From the NCBI GenBank assembly GCA_003222155.1, contig QHUU01000068.1, positions 1 to 64,000 on the forward strand: a DNA stretch of 64,000 nt. Reading direction: 5' to 3'. The position numbers and the translations under genes were made by a program. This stretch comes from Gemmatimonadota bacterium. GTDB lineage: Bacteria > Gemmatimonadota > Gemmatimonadetes > Gemmatimonadales > GWC2-71-9. Shown here in pieces: positions 37,180-46,028 of this stretch (its first letter is position 1; each line of letters starts with the position of its first letter). Below the pieces are notes generated by a model that was not told the origin of the DNA, did no database searches, and worked only from the letters and a program-made list of their open reading frames with translations.

Positions 37180-38394
37180 TCTCTCTCGCTGTTGCTGGGG
37201 CTGGTGTGCGCTACGCCCGCGGCCGCGCAGGTGCGGCCGGGGATCGAGGTGCTGCTCTCGGATTCGATCGGTCTCGTGGCCGGCAAGCGCGTCGCGCTGC
37301 TCACGAACCAAACCGGGGTGGACCGCCTGGGTCAGCGCGACATCGATCTGGTGCGCGGGACCCCCGGAGTGCATCTCCTGGTGATTCTCAGCCCCGAGCA
37401 CGGGTTGCGCGGAACGGAGGACCGCCCGGGGCTCCCGGACGCGGTCGACTCCGCGTCCGGCCTACCAATCTACAGCCTCTACGGCGGAACGCCCCTGTCT
37501 TCGATCGCGGCGCTGGACAGCGTCGACGTGGTGCTCGTGGACCTGCAGGACATCGGCGCCCGCTACTACAGCTATCCGACTACCGCCGTCTTGCTGCTGC
37601 AGGAGGCGTCGCGCCGCGGCAAGGCGATGGTGGTGCTCGACCGCCCCAATCCCATCGGCGGTGTCGCCGTGCAGGGGAACGCACCGGCGGCGGCCCGGAC
37701 GGTGGAGCGCGTCGGAGATTTTCTCCCGGTTCCCATGCGCCATGGGATGACGATGGGCGAGGTGGCGCGGCTCGCCAACGACGTGTTCGGCATTCACGCC
37801 CGGCTCACGGTCGTGCCGGCGGCGGGGTGGCGGCGCGCGATGTATTACGACGACACCGGCCTGCCCTGGGTGCGCCCGTCGCCGAACATGCCGGATCTGG
37901 AGAGCGCCCTGCACTATCCCGGGACCTGCCTGTTCGAGGGCACGAATCTGTCGGTAGGACGCGGCACGGCGCTCGCGTTCAAGGTGATCGGCGCCCCCTG
38001 GCTCGACACCGGTGCGGTGTTGCCCCGGCTGCGGGGCGCGGGGCGGTGGGCCCAGGAAGGATTGAACGGCGTGGAGGTATCCGGTGTGGTGTTCACGCCG
38101 AGAACGCCCACCGACGGGAAGTACGACGGAGTGGAAGTGCGGGGTATCCGGCTGCGGGTGACGGACCGGCGTCGCTACGATCCGACGCGCGCCGCCGTAC
38201 TGGTGCTCACGGCGATCGAGGCAGCCCACCGGGACTCGCTGCGCTTCGACGCGGCGCGCTTCGACCGGTTGGCCGACGGTGGCGAGCTGCGGCGCGCGAT
38301 CCTCGCCGCGCGCGCGGCGGACGCCGTGTGGCGGGGTTGGGTGCCGGCGCTCGCGCGGTTCCGGCGGCTGCGCGCCAAGTACTTGCTCTATTGA
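37168..38394 (+). CDS. namZ: exo-beta-N-acetylmuramidase-like protein (NamZ, DUF1343)
   Basis: A 408-residue exported protein; signal peptide 1-21 (LSLLLGLVCATPAAAQ). Family motifs: 'VALLTNQTGVDRLG', 'LSPEHGLRGTEDRPG', 'LVDLQDIGARYYSYPTT', 'VVLDRPNPIGG' and 'YPGTCLFEGTNLSVGRGT'. The family member NamZ/YbbC of B. subtilis removes terminal MurNAc from peptidoglycan chains. Together with the divergent NagZ-like enzyme it would take glycan chains apart alternately. ATG at 37168 is preceded by AGGAG-like sequence. Confidence 0.9.
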   Translation: MRSHSLSLLLGLVCATPAAAQVRPGIEVLLSDSIGLVAGKRVALLTNQTGVDRLGQRDIDLVRGTPGVHLLVILSPEHGLRGTEDRPGLPDAVDSASGLPIYSLYGGTPLSSIAALDSVDVVLVDLQDIGARYYSYPTTAVLLLQEASRRGKAMVVLDRPNPIGGVAVQGNAPAAARTVERVGDFLPVPMRHGMTMGEVARLANDVFGIHARLTVVPAAGWRRAMYYDDTGLPWVRPSPNMPDLESALHYPGTCLFEGTNLSVGRGTALAFKVIGAPWLDTGAVLPRLRGAGRWAQEGLNGVEVSGVVFTPRTPTDGKYDGVEVRGIRLRVTDRRRYDPTRAAVLVLTAIEAAHRDSLRFDAARFDRLADGGELRRAILAARAADAVWRGWVPALARFRRLRAKYLLY

Positions 38395-38428
38395 GACTCC
38401 GGCCCCCTCCCGCTAGCTTCTCCCGGCT

Positions 38429-39127
38429 ATGATCGTGATCCCGCAGAAGGCGCGTGACGGCTTTGGGAAGTTGCTCGACCCGCTCGCCCTGCGACTGATT
38501 CGCCTGCACGTTCGGCCCAACCTCATCACCACGCTGGGCACGCTGGTGATCGTGGCGTCGGCCGTCGCGTTCGCGCTCGGCCGGGCACACTGGGGCGGGT
38601 TGCTCCTGCTCTTGTCCGGCTTGTGCGACATGGTGGACGGCCGCGTGGCGCGGCGCGGGGGCATGGTCACGACCTTCGGCGCCTTCTTCGACTCGACGCT
38701 CGACCGCGTCGGCGAAGCAGCCCTGTTCTCCGGGATAGCGATCTATTTCCTCCGGGGCGGCGTCGCCCCCGGCCGAGTCACCCTGGCCGTGGCCGCATGC
38801 ATCGTCGCCCTCACGGCCTCGCTGCTCGTGTCGTACACGCGGGCCCGGGCCGAAGGCCTGGGGCTGAGCGTGAAGGTGGGCATCGCGCAGCGCGCCGAGC
38901 GGGTGCTGCTGCTCGGCGCTCCGACCATGTTTTTCGGAGCCGGGAACCGTGGGGCGTTGCTGTTCTGGATCGTTGTGGTGCTGGCGCTCGCCACCACGGT
39001 GACGGTCGTGCAGCGCGTGCTGTACGTGGCGCGAGTCGCCCGGGAGCCGGCCATGCCGCGGCCGCCGCGCTCGCGGGACACGCTTCCCGGGCATGCGCCC
39101 GCCCTGCAAACTCGGAAAGGACCGTAA
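38429..39127 (+). CDS. CDP-alcohol phosphatidyltransferase (phosphatidylinositol-phosphate synthase-like)
   Basis: A 232-residue, about 6-TM enzyme that joins CDP-diacylglycerol to an alcohol. Complete signature D67-x2-D70-G-x2-A-R-x8-G84-x3-D88-x3-D92. The gene directly upstream of an inositol-1-phosphate synthase, with a 2-bp gap, makes inositol-1-phosphate the likely acceptor, giving phosphatidylinositol phosphate; phosphatidylglycerophosphate synthase is the main alternative. The C-terminal ~30 residues are Pro/Arg-rich and probably disordered. Confidence 0.83.
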   Translation: MIVIPQKARDGFGKLLDPLALRLIRLHVRPNLITTLGTLVIVASAVAFALGRAHWGGLLLLLSGLCDMVDGRVARRGGMVTTFGAFFDSTLDRVGEAALFSGIAIYFLRGGVAPGRVTLAVAACIVALTASLLVSYTRARAEGLGLSVKVGIAQRAERVLLLGAPTMFFGAGNRGALLFWIVVVLALATTVTVVQRVLYVARVAREPAMPRPPRSRDTLPGHAPALQTRKGP

Positions 39128-39129
39128 TC

Positions 39130-40458
39130 GTGGTACAGCAGTCCGGCCGGGACATCGCGCCCGCCAGTGGAAGGCTCGGGGTCATGCTGGTGGGGCTCGG
39201 CGCCGTCTCGACGACCTTCGTGGCGGGGGTCGAGACCGTGCGCCGCGGCGCGGGGCTGCCGATCGGATCGCTGTCGCAGATGGGGACCATCCGGCTCGGC
39301 AAGCGCACCGAGAAGCGCAGCCCCAAGATCAAGGAATTCGTGCCCATCGCCGATTTGAAAGATCTGGTGTTCGCCGCCTGGGACCCGATTCCGGACGATG
39401 CCTTCGCCGCCGCGGTGAAGGCGGGCGTGCTGGACCGGCACGAGCATCTGGAGCCGATCAAGGATTTCCTCCAGGGAATCAAGCCGCTGCCCGCTGCCTT
39501 CGACCAGCACTACGTGAAGCGGCTGCACGGCACCAACGTCAAGACCGGCAAGACCAAGCGCGATCTCGCCGAGCAGCTGCGAGGGGACATCCGCGATTTC
39601 AGGAAGCGCTCGGCGTCCGACCGCCTGGTGATGATTTGGGCGGCCTCGACCGAGGTGTTCCTCACCCCCGGGCCGGCGCACCAGAGTCTGCAGGCGTTCG
39701 AGAAGGCGATGGAGCAGAACGACCCCGCCATCGCGCCGTCGATGCTGTACGCATACGCGGCGCTGATGGAGGACGTGCCGTTCGCGAACGGGGCTCCCAA
39801 TCTCACGGTCGACATTCCGGCGCTTCAGCGCCTGGCGGAGGAGCGCAGGCTCCCGATCGGCGGCAAGGACTTCAAGACCGGCCAGACGATGATGAAGACC
39901 GTGCTGGCGCCCGCGTTCAAGGCGCGCATGCTGGGCCTGGCCGGCTGGTACTCGACCAACATCCTCGGCAATCGGGACGGCGAAGTCCTGGACGATCCCG
40001 AGTCGTTCAAGACCAAGGAGGAATCGAAGCTCGGGGTGCTCGAGTACATCCTCCAGCCCGACCAGTATCCCGAGCTGTACGGGAACGTGTTTCACAAGGT
40101 GCGGATCAATTACTACCCGCCGCGGGGGGACAACAAGGAGGGCTGGGACAACATCGACATCTTCGGGTGGCTCGGCTACCCGATGCAGATCAAGGTCGAC
40201 TTCCTGTGCCGTGATTCGATCCTCGCGGCGCCCATCGTCCTCGACCTGGCGCTGTTCTTCGATCTGGCGCAGCGGGCGCGGCTGTCGGGCATCCAGGAGT
40301 GGCTCTCGTTCTACTTCAAGAGTCCCCACACCGCGCCGGGACTGTATCCCGAGCACGATCTGTTCATCCAGCAGACCAAGCTGAAGAACACCCTCCGCTG
40401 GCTCATGGGCGAGGAGCAGATCACCCATCTCGGCATCGAGTACTACGAAAAGGCGTGA
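39130..40458 (+). CDS. inositol-3-phosphate synthase
   Basis: A 442-residue NAD-dependent enzyme that isomerises glucose-6-phosphate to inositol phosphate. Rossmann segment 'LGVMLVGLGAVSTTFVAGVE' at ~18-37, then 'GSLSQMGTIRLGKRTEKRSPKIKEFVPI', 'DFKTGQTMMKTVLAPAFKARMLGLAGWYSTNILGNRDG' and 'KVDFLCRDSILAAPIVLDLALF' (each a family landmark). GTG at 39130 with AAAGGA 8 bp upstream gives the normal N-terminus. Co-transcribed with the CDP-alcohol phosphatidyltransferase and followed, by 4-bp overlap, by a cupredoxin gene. Confidence 0.94.
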   Translation: MVQQSGRDIAPASGRLGVMLVGLGAVSTTFVAGVETVRRGAGLPIGSLSQMGTIRLGKRTEKRSPKIKEFVPIADLKDLVFAAWDPIPDDAFAAAVKAGVLDRHEHLEPIKDFLQGIKPLPAAFDQHYVKRLHGTNVKTGKTKRDLAEQLRGDIRDFRKRSASDRLVMIWAASTEVFLTPGPAHQSLQAFEKAMEQNDPAIAPSMLYAYAALMEDVPFANGAPNLTVDIPALQRLAEERRLPIGGKDFKTGQTMMKTVLAPAFKARMLGLAGWYSTNILGNRDGEVLDDPESFKTKEESKLGVLEYILQPDQYPELYGNVFHKVRINYYPPRGDNKEGWDNIDIFGWLGYPMQIKVDFLCRDSILAAPIVLDLALFFDLAQRARLSGIQEWLSFYFKSPHTAPGLYPEHDLFIQQTKLKNTLRWLMGEEQITHLGIEYYEKA

Positions 40459-40880
40459 GCGCCGCGCAGTACGCCGTCACAGCCGCCGGGCTCGCCGCCA
40501 TCGTGTGGGTCCTGCGGTATTTCCTGTTCTCCAAGGGCGCCGCTGCGCCCGCGGCCACCGTCGAGGGCGTACAGGAGGTGCGGATCACGGTCAAGGGCGG
40601 CTATACACCGGATACCGTCGTGGTCCAGGCGGGGAAGCCGGTGCGTCTCCAGTTCTACCGCGACGAGACCGCCGACTGCTCGGAGCGCATCGTGCTCGAG
40701 GATTTCGGGATCGACGCCGCGCTGCCTGCGTTTCAGACCACCGCCATCGAGTTCACGCCCGCGCAGCCGGGCGAATTCCGCTTCCGCTGCGGCATGAACA
40801 TGCTGAAAGGCCTGCTGGTGGTCGAGCCGGCGACCACGGATCGCCGCCCCTCCGCGTCGCCGCATCAGTTCCATGAGTAA
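40455..40880 (+). CDS. membrane-anchored cupredoxin-domain protein
   Basis: A 141-residue protein: one TM (~8-24), then a cupredoxin fold ('[45 protein letters not shown]...[18 protein letters not shown]', read in parts). Possible copper ligands are Cys in D-C-S-E and in R-C-G-M-N-M. It overlaps the CopA gene by 8 bp, and such small cupredoxins are common partners of copper ATPases, probably as periplasmic copper acceptors. Confidence 0.8.
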   Translation: MSAAQYAVTAAGLAAIVWVLRYFLFSKGAAAPAATVEGVQEVRITVKGGYTPDTVVVQAGKPVRLQFYRDETADCSERIVLEDFGIDAALPAFQTTAIEFTPAQPGEFRFRCGMNMLKGLLVVEPATTDRRPSASPHQFHE

Positions 40881-43422
40881 GGCCCGCATTCTCCTCCCGA
40901 TCGAGGGCATGAGTTGCGCCGCGTGCGCCGCCACCGTGCAGGAAGCGCTGGGCGGCGCGGACGGCGTCACGAGCGCGGCCGTGAATTACGCCACCGGCAA
41001 GGCGGCCGTGGACTACGACGATGCCCGGACGCACGTCGCCGGGCTGATCCAGACCGTCCGGGCCGCGGGCTACGACTGCGGCCAGGCGAGCGTCACGTTC
41101 GCGGTCGACCAGCTCCACTACGCGCCCAGCGTCGCCCCGCTGGAGCAGGCGCTGCGACGCGTGCCCGGCGTGGTCCGCGCCGCCGCCAACCAGGCGACCG
41201 AAACGGTGGCCGTGGACTATATCCCCGGCGCGACGACGGCGGAGGACCTCGAGCGTGCGGTGGCGGCAGCCGGGTTCCAGGTCGCCGAGCCGATCGCGGC
41301 GGAGGATCCGTTGGAGCGCGAGCGGCTGGCGCGCCAGCGCGAGATCCGCACCCTCACGGGGAAGTTCACGGTGGCGGCCGTCGCGACAGGGGTGACCATG
41401 CTCGGATCCATGCTCCTCATGACCGGTCACGCGGACGCGACGCTCGGGAACGTCGATCTCCTGGGACGGCTGCTGCTGCCGTTGGCACTGCGGGTTCAGG
41501 AGGCGGTCCCCGGCATGCGCGCGATCGATCCGTACTGGATCAAGCTGGCGCTCGCAGTGGCGACGCTGCCGGTCGTCGTCTGGTCCGGGCGGCAGTTCTA
41601 TCGCGGCACGTGGAGCGGGTTCAAGCACCGCACCGCCGACATGAACACGCTCATCGGCGTCGGCACCGGCGCGGCGTACCTGTATTCGCTCGTGGCCACG
41701 CTCGCCCCGGGCTGGTTCGCGACCGCGTGGCGCGAGGCGGACGTGTACTTCGAGTCGGTGTGCGCGATCATCGCCCTGATCCTCCTGGGCCGGCTGCTCG
41801 AAGCGCGGGCCAAGGGGCGCACGTCGCAAGCGATCCGCCGCCTCGCCGGGCTGCGAGCCAAGACGGCCTACGTCGTGCGCGACGGCAAGGAGTCCGAGAT
41901 CGCGGTCGAGGCGCTGGTGCCGGGCGATCTCGTGATCGTCAAGCCGGGGGGGAAAATCCCGGTCGACGGCGTGGTGACGGAAGGCGCCTCGGCGGTGAAC
42001 GAGTCGATGATCACGGGCGAGCCGATGCCGGTCGGGAAAAAGATCGGCGACGAGGTCATCGGGGCGACCCTGAACACCACCGGGAGTATCACGTTCCGGG
42101 CGACGCGCGTCGGGAAGGACTCCGCCCTGGGCCAGATCGTCCAACTCGTCGAGGACGCGCAGGCGACCAAGGCCCCGATTCAGCGACTCGCGGACCGGGT
42201 GGCGGGGGTGTTCGTCCCGGTCGTCATCGCCCTGGCGATCGCGGCGTTCGTGCTCTGGTTCGATGTCGGCCCCGAGCCCGCGCCGGTGTTCGCGACGGTG
42301 GCGCTCGTGACGGTGCTCATCATCGCCTGCCCGTGCGCACTGGGGCTCGCGACGCCCACCGCCATCCTCGTGGCGACGGGGAAGGCCGCCGAGCACGGTA
42401 TTCTCATCCGCTCGGGCGAAGCGCTCGACCGGCTGTCGGGCGTGCGCGCCGTGCTGCTCGACAAGACGGGGACTCTCACGGAAGGACGGCCCACCGTCAC
42501 GCACGTCATCACCGCCAAGCGGCCCGACGGCACACCGCTCTCTCCCACCGAAGTGCTGAAATGGGCGGCGTCCGTCGAGCAGCGCTCGGAGCATCCGCTC
42601 GCGGTCGCCGTCACCAAAGCGGCCAAGGACCGCCAGGTCGAAGTGTTACCCGTCGAGAAGTTCGCGGCCATGGAAGGACGGGGCGTGCGTGGCACGGTCG
42701 ACCGGCGTATCATCGAGGTGATCTCGCTGCGGCACGCCCGGGAGCGCACCCTGGAGCTCGGCACGCTGGGGCAGGATGCCGACCGGCTGGCGGCGCAGGC
42801 ACGCACGCCGGTGATCGTCGTCGTCAACAACACGGTCCACGCCGTGATCGCCGTTTCCGACCCGATCCAGCCGACCGCCAAGGACGCGATTGCTTACTTG
42901 AAAGCGATGGGCCTCGACGTGTGTATGATTTCGGGAGACTCGAGGCGCGGCGCCGACGCCGTGGCGCGCGAGGTCGGGATCGACGAGGTGGTGGCGGAAG
43001 TGCTGCCGTCGCAGAAGGCGGACATCGTGAAGAAGCGCCAGCGCCAGGGCCAGCGCGTGGCCATGGTGGGCGACGGCATCAATGACGCGCCCGCGCTCGC
43101 GCAGGCCGATGTAGGGATCGCGATCGGGACCGGCACGGACGTGGCCATGGAAGCGTCGGACGTCACGCTGATCCGCGGCGATCTGCGCGGCGTGGTCACG
43201 GCGATTCGGCTCTCGCGCCGCACCATGCGGACCATCAAATTGAATCTCTTCTGGGCCTTCGTGTACAACGTGGTCGGCATCCCCATCGCCGCGGGGGCGC
43301 TGTATCCCGCGTTCCACGTGCTGCTCTCGCCCGTGCTCGCGAGCGCGGCGATGGCGTGGTCGAGCCTGAGCGTGGTGCTGAGCAGCCTGACGCTGCGGCG
43401 CTTCAAACCGGCGTGGGCATGA
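40873..43422 (+). CDS. copA: copper-translocating P-type ATPase
   Basis: An 849-residue P1B ATPase that exports Cu(I). First HMA domain has G-M-S-C15-A-A-C18; a second HMA-like domain (~75-140) has lost its CxxC ('[19 protein letters not shown]'). Membrane copper motif C486-P-C488, phosphorylation site D530 in D-K-T-G-T-L-T, H-P locus 'SEHPLAVAV', hinge '[32 protein letters not shown]'. Flanked by a cupredoxin, a small protein and a convergent CopZ-like chaperone. Confidence 0.95.
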   Translation: MSKARILLPIEGMSCAACAATVQEALGGADGVTSAAVNYATGKAAVDYDDARTHVAGLIQTVRAAGYDCGQASVTFAVDQLHYAPSVAPLEQALRRVPGVVRAAANQATETVAVDYIPGATTAEDLERAVAAAGFQVAEPIAAEDPLERERLARQREIRTLTGKFTVAAVATGVTMLGSMLLMTGHADATLGNVDLLGRLLLPLALRVQEAVPGMRAIDPYWIKLALAVATLPVVVWSGRQFYRGTWSGFKHRTADMNTLIGVGTGAAYLYSLVATLAPGWFATAWREADVYFESVCAIIALILLGRLLEARAKGRTSQAIRRLAGLRAKTAYVVRDGKESEIAVEALVPGDLVIVKPGGKIPVDGVVTEGASAVNESMITGEPMPVGKKIGDEVIGATLNTTGSITFRATRVGKDSALGQIVQLVEDAQATKAPIQRLADRVAGVFVPVVIALAIAAFVLWFDVGPEPAPVFATVALVTVLIIACPCALGLATPTAILVATGKAAEHGILIRSGEALDRLSGVRAVLLDKTGTLTEGRPTVTHVITAKRPDGTPLSPTEVLKWAASVEQRSEHPLAVAVTKAAKDRQVEVLPVEKFAAMEGRGVRGTVDRRIIEVISLRHARERTLELGTLGQDADRLAAQARTPVIVVVNNTVHAVIAVSDPIQPTAKDAIAYLKAMGLDVCMISGDSRRGADAVAREVGIDEVVAEVLPSQKADIVKKRQRQGQRVAMVGDGINDAPALAQADVGIAIGTGTDVAMEASDVTLIRGDLRGVVTAIRLSRRTMRTIKLNLFWAFVYNVVGIPIAAGALYPAFHVLLSPVLASAAMAWSSLSVVLSSLTLRRFKPAWA

Positions 43423-43709
43423 GATACTTCCATCGAACGACGCTGAGTCCGCAGGACGTGCTGGCGCAGGCCAAGGCGTTCTTCGGCACCCGCCTGGCAC
43501 CGGCCGACGAAGGCGCGCGGCGGCGTGGTTACGCCGGCGCGCTGGGCCGCATCACCATCGCGGCCCGGCCCGAAGGCGGGCACTATACGCTGGTGCAGGT
43601 CACGACCGATCAGGTGGGCGAATCGGAGCTCGACCGGCTCGCCAAGCGGTTTCTCGCCGAGGTGCACAAGCAGGTCGAGCCGGGTCACGAACTGCGCGGC
43701 GCGTACTAG
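43419..43709 (+). CDS. small hypothetical protein after copA
   Basis: A 96-residue soluble protein without recognised motif. Residues ~40-85 alternate as beta strands and a helix ('[40 protein letters not shown]'). ATG at 43419 overlaps the copA TGA, so it is expressed with CopA. Its TAG stop shares CTAG with the stop of the convergent copZ-like gene. Confidence 0.6.
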   Translation: MRYFHRTTLSPQDVLAQAKAFFGTRLAPADEGARRRGYAGALGRITIAARPEGGHYTLVQVTTDQVGESELDRLAKRFLAEVHKQVEPGHELRGAY

Positions 43710-43921
43710 CCCGCCACGCGCGCGCCGTATCCCGCCCGCTCGATCGCCGCAATCAGCTGGTCGGTCGTCGCCGCGTCGTCGTCGAAGTCCACCTCGGCCT
43801 CCCCGGCCTGGAGATCCACGACGGCGGAATACACACCGCCCGCCCGCTTGAGCGCCTGCTCGACCTTCGCCTGGCAATGCCCGCACGTCATGCCGCTCAC
43901 GCGCAGTTTCAACGTCGCCAT
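43706..43921 (-). CDS. CopZ-like heavy-metal-associated chaperone
   Basis: A 71-residue HMA-domain protein with the Cu(I) motif G-M-T-C13-G-H-C16 and the standard beta-alpha-beta-beta-alpha-beta pattern ending 'LIAAIERAGYGARV'. ATG at 43921 has AGGAGA 6 bp upstream. Convergent with the copA operon; probably hands copper to CopA or buffers it. Confidence 0.9.
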   Translation of the reverse strand: MATLKLRVSGMTCGHCQAKVEQALKRAGGVYSAVVDLQAGEAEVDFDDDAATTDQLIAAIERAGYGARVAG

Positions 43922-43970
43922 ACGGTCTCCTGCGTCACCCCAGGGCATGGCCCCGGGGTTCGACGCCCAC

Positions 43971-43976
43971 TACAAT
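43971..43976 (+). promoter_or_regulatory. -10 box for a probable leaderless dehydrogenase transcript
   Basis: TACAAT, 7 nt, then the ATG at 43984 of E1 alpha. No ribosome-binding site lies before the ATG and no good -35 box is visible. Confidence 0.4.
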
Positions 43977-43983
43977 TTACGTC

Positions 43984-45039
43984 ATGGTATCCCGCGCCGC
44001 TCCGACGACCCAGGCCCCGCCAGCGCCGGCCGGTCTCACCCGCGACCAGCTGCTCGAAATCTATCGCTATCTGCGGCTCACTCGGACCCTGGAGGAGCGG
44101 CTGGTGGCCCTGTATCGCCAGAGCAAGGTCATCGGGGGCTTGTTCCGCTCGCTCGGCCAGGAGGGGGAATCGGTCGCGTCGGCGTACGCCCTCCAGCGCG
44201 GGCGCAACCGGGACATCCTCTCACCCCTGATCCGCAACCTGGGCTCGATGCTGGTGATGGGGGCGCAACCGATCCAGATCCTGCGCCAGTACATGGCCAA
44301 AGCCGAGGGCCCGACGCGCGGGCGCGAGCTGAACGTCCATTTCAACGACCTCGAGCGGGGCTATCTGGGTCAGATTTCGCACCTGGGCGACATGGTCCCC
44401 GTCATGGCGGGCATCGCCCTGACGTTCAAGCTGCGGGGCGAGCCGCGGGTGGGGCTCGTCTACATCGGGGATGGGGCGACCTCCACCGGTACCTTCCACG
44501 AGGGCCTGAACTTCGCGGCCGTGCAGCGGGTGCCCCTGGTCGTGATCGCGGAATACAACCGCTGGGCGTATTCGACTCCCCCGGAGAAACAGTTCGCCGT
44601 CCGGGACCTGGCGGAGAAGGCAAAGGCATACGGCGTTCCGGGCGTGACGGTGGACGGGAACGACGTGCTCGCGGTGTACGAGGCGACCCGGTTCGCCGTC
44701 GAGCGGGCGCGCGGCGGCCACGGTGTGCACGTCATCGAGGTGAAGACGTACCGCCGCAAGGGCCACGCCGAGCACGACGACCAGCACTACGTGCCGAAGG
44801 ACGAGCTGGATTGGTGGGCCAAGGAAAACGATCCGGTCGACCGATACGTGAAGCGCCTGCTGCAGGGGGAATGGGCCGAGGAGCGCGAGCTGCGGACGAT
44901 CGACGCGCAGGTCAAGACGGAGATCGACGAGGCCACCGACGCTTGCGTTGACGAGCCGCTGCCGAGCCCCGAGTCGGCGCTGACGGGCGTGTACGCGGAC
45001 CCGCCGGGGACTCCGCGGCACTGGTACAGGAATCTCTGA
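43984..45039 (+). CDS. 2-oxoacid dehydrogenase E1 component, alpha subunit
   Basis: A 351-residue thiamine-diphosphate enzyme subunit. ThDP motif 'YIGDGATSTGTFHEGLNFAAV' (~160-180), phosphorylation-loop-like region 'VKTYRRKGHAEHDDQHYVP' (~257-275). Either pyruvate or branched-chain 2-oxoacids could be the substrate; the E-H-D-D form of the loop resembles acetoin/branched-chain enzymes. Overlaps the beta subunit by 1 bp (TGATG). No E3 gene is in the window. Confidence 0.9.
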   Translation: MVSRAAPTTQAPPAPAGLTRDQLLEIYRYLRLTRTLEERLVALYRQSKVIGGLFRSLGQEGESVASAYALQRGRNRDILSPLIRNLGSMLVMGAQPIQILRQYMAKAEGPTRGRELNVHFNDLERGYLGQISHLGDMVPVMAGIALTFKLRGEPRVGLVYIGDGATSTGTFHEGLNFAAVQRVPLVVIAEYNRWAYSTPPEKQFAVRDLAEKAKAYGVPGVTVDGNDVLAVYEATRFAVERARGGHGVHVIEVKTYRRKGHAEHDDQHYVPKDELDWWAKENDPVDRYVKRLLQGEWAEERELRTIDAQVKTEIDEATDACVDEPLPSPESALTGVYADPPGTPRHWYRNL

Positions 45040-46019
45040 TGGCCGACGTCACGTACCTCGAAGCGCTGCGCCAGGGGTTGTGGGAGGAGATGGAGCGCGA
45101 TCCCAGCGTGTTCATCCTGGGGGAGGACGTGGGGGCGTACGGCGGCGCGTTCAAGGTGACCGAAGGATTCGCGAAGCAGTTCGGCGAGGAGCGCGTGATC
45201 GACACGCCGATCTCGGAAGCGGCGATCGTCGGCGCGGCGGCGGGCGCGGCTCACATGGGGATGCGGCCCGTCGCGGAGATGCAGTTCATCGATTTCATCT
45301 CGTGCGCCTACGACATGCTGACCAACTACGTGGCGACCGCGCGCTATCGCGCCGGGCTCGCGACCCCGATCGTGGTGCGGGGGCCGTGCGGCGGCTACGT
45401 GCGGGGCGGCCCGTTCCATTCGCAGAACCCGGAGGCCGCGTTCTTCCACACGCCGGGCCTGAAAATCGTCTATCCGGCCACCGCTCGCGATGCGAAAGGC
45501 CTGATCAAGGCCTCGATCCGCGACGACGACCCCGTGATCTATCTCGAGCACAAATGGCTCTACCGCCGCATCAAGGAGCAGCTCCCGGAAGGGGAGGACC
45601 TCCTCACGCCGATCGGCCAGGCGCGACTCGCCCGCGAAGGGAAGGACCTGTCGATCGTCACCTACGGGGCGACCGTGTGGAAGGCGCTCGAGGCGGCCGA
45701 GCAGCTCGCCAAGGACGACCGCCTGTCGGTCGAGGTGCTCGACCTGCGGACGCTGTTGCCGATGGATGACGCCGCGATCATGCGGACGGTCCAAAAGACG
45801 AACAAGGTGGTGATCGTGCACGAAGACACCCGCACCGGGGGCATCGCCGGCGAGATCGCGGCGCGCATCAACGAGCAGGCCTTCGAGTGGCTCGACGGCC
45901 CGATCATGCGCGTGACGGCGCACGACGTGCCCCTGCCGTACGCGCCGACGCTCGAGGACTTCGTGCTGCCGCAGACGGAGGATATCGTCAAGGCGGCGCG
46001 ATGGCTCGCGGCGTATTGA
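45039..46019 (+). CDS. 2-oxoacid dehydrogenase E1 component, beta subunit
   Basis: A 326-residue subunit. 'YLEALRQGLWEEMERDPSVFILGEDVG' and 'RVIDTPISEAAIVGAAAGAAHMGMRPVAEMQFIDF' are the classic beta-subunit motifs, with 'YPATARDAKGLIKASIRDDDPVIYLEHKWLYR' in the middle (read in parts). Forms the alpha2-beta2 E1 with the preceding gene and is followed after 9 bp by E2. Confidence 0.94.
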   Translation: MADVTYLEALRQGLWEEMERDPSVFILGEDVGAYGGAFKVTEGFAKQFGEERVIDTPISEAAIVGAAAGAAHMGMRPVAEMQFIDFISCAYDMLTNYVATARYRAGLATPIVVRGPCGGYVRGGPFHSQNPEAAFFHTPGLKIVYPATARDAKGLIKASIRDDDPVIYLEHKWLYRRIKEQLPEGEDLLTPIGQARLAREGKDLSIVTYGATVWKALEAAEQLAKDDRLSVEVLDLRTLLPMDDAAIMRTVQKTNKVVIVHEDTRTGGIAGEIAARINEQAFEWLDGPIMRVTAHDVPLPYAPTLEDFVLPQTEDIVKAARWLAAY

Positions 46020-46028
46020 GGAGACTGC

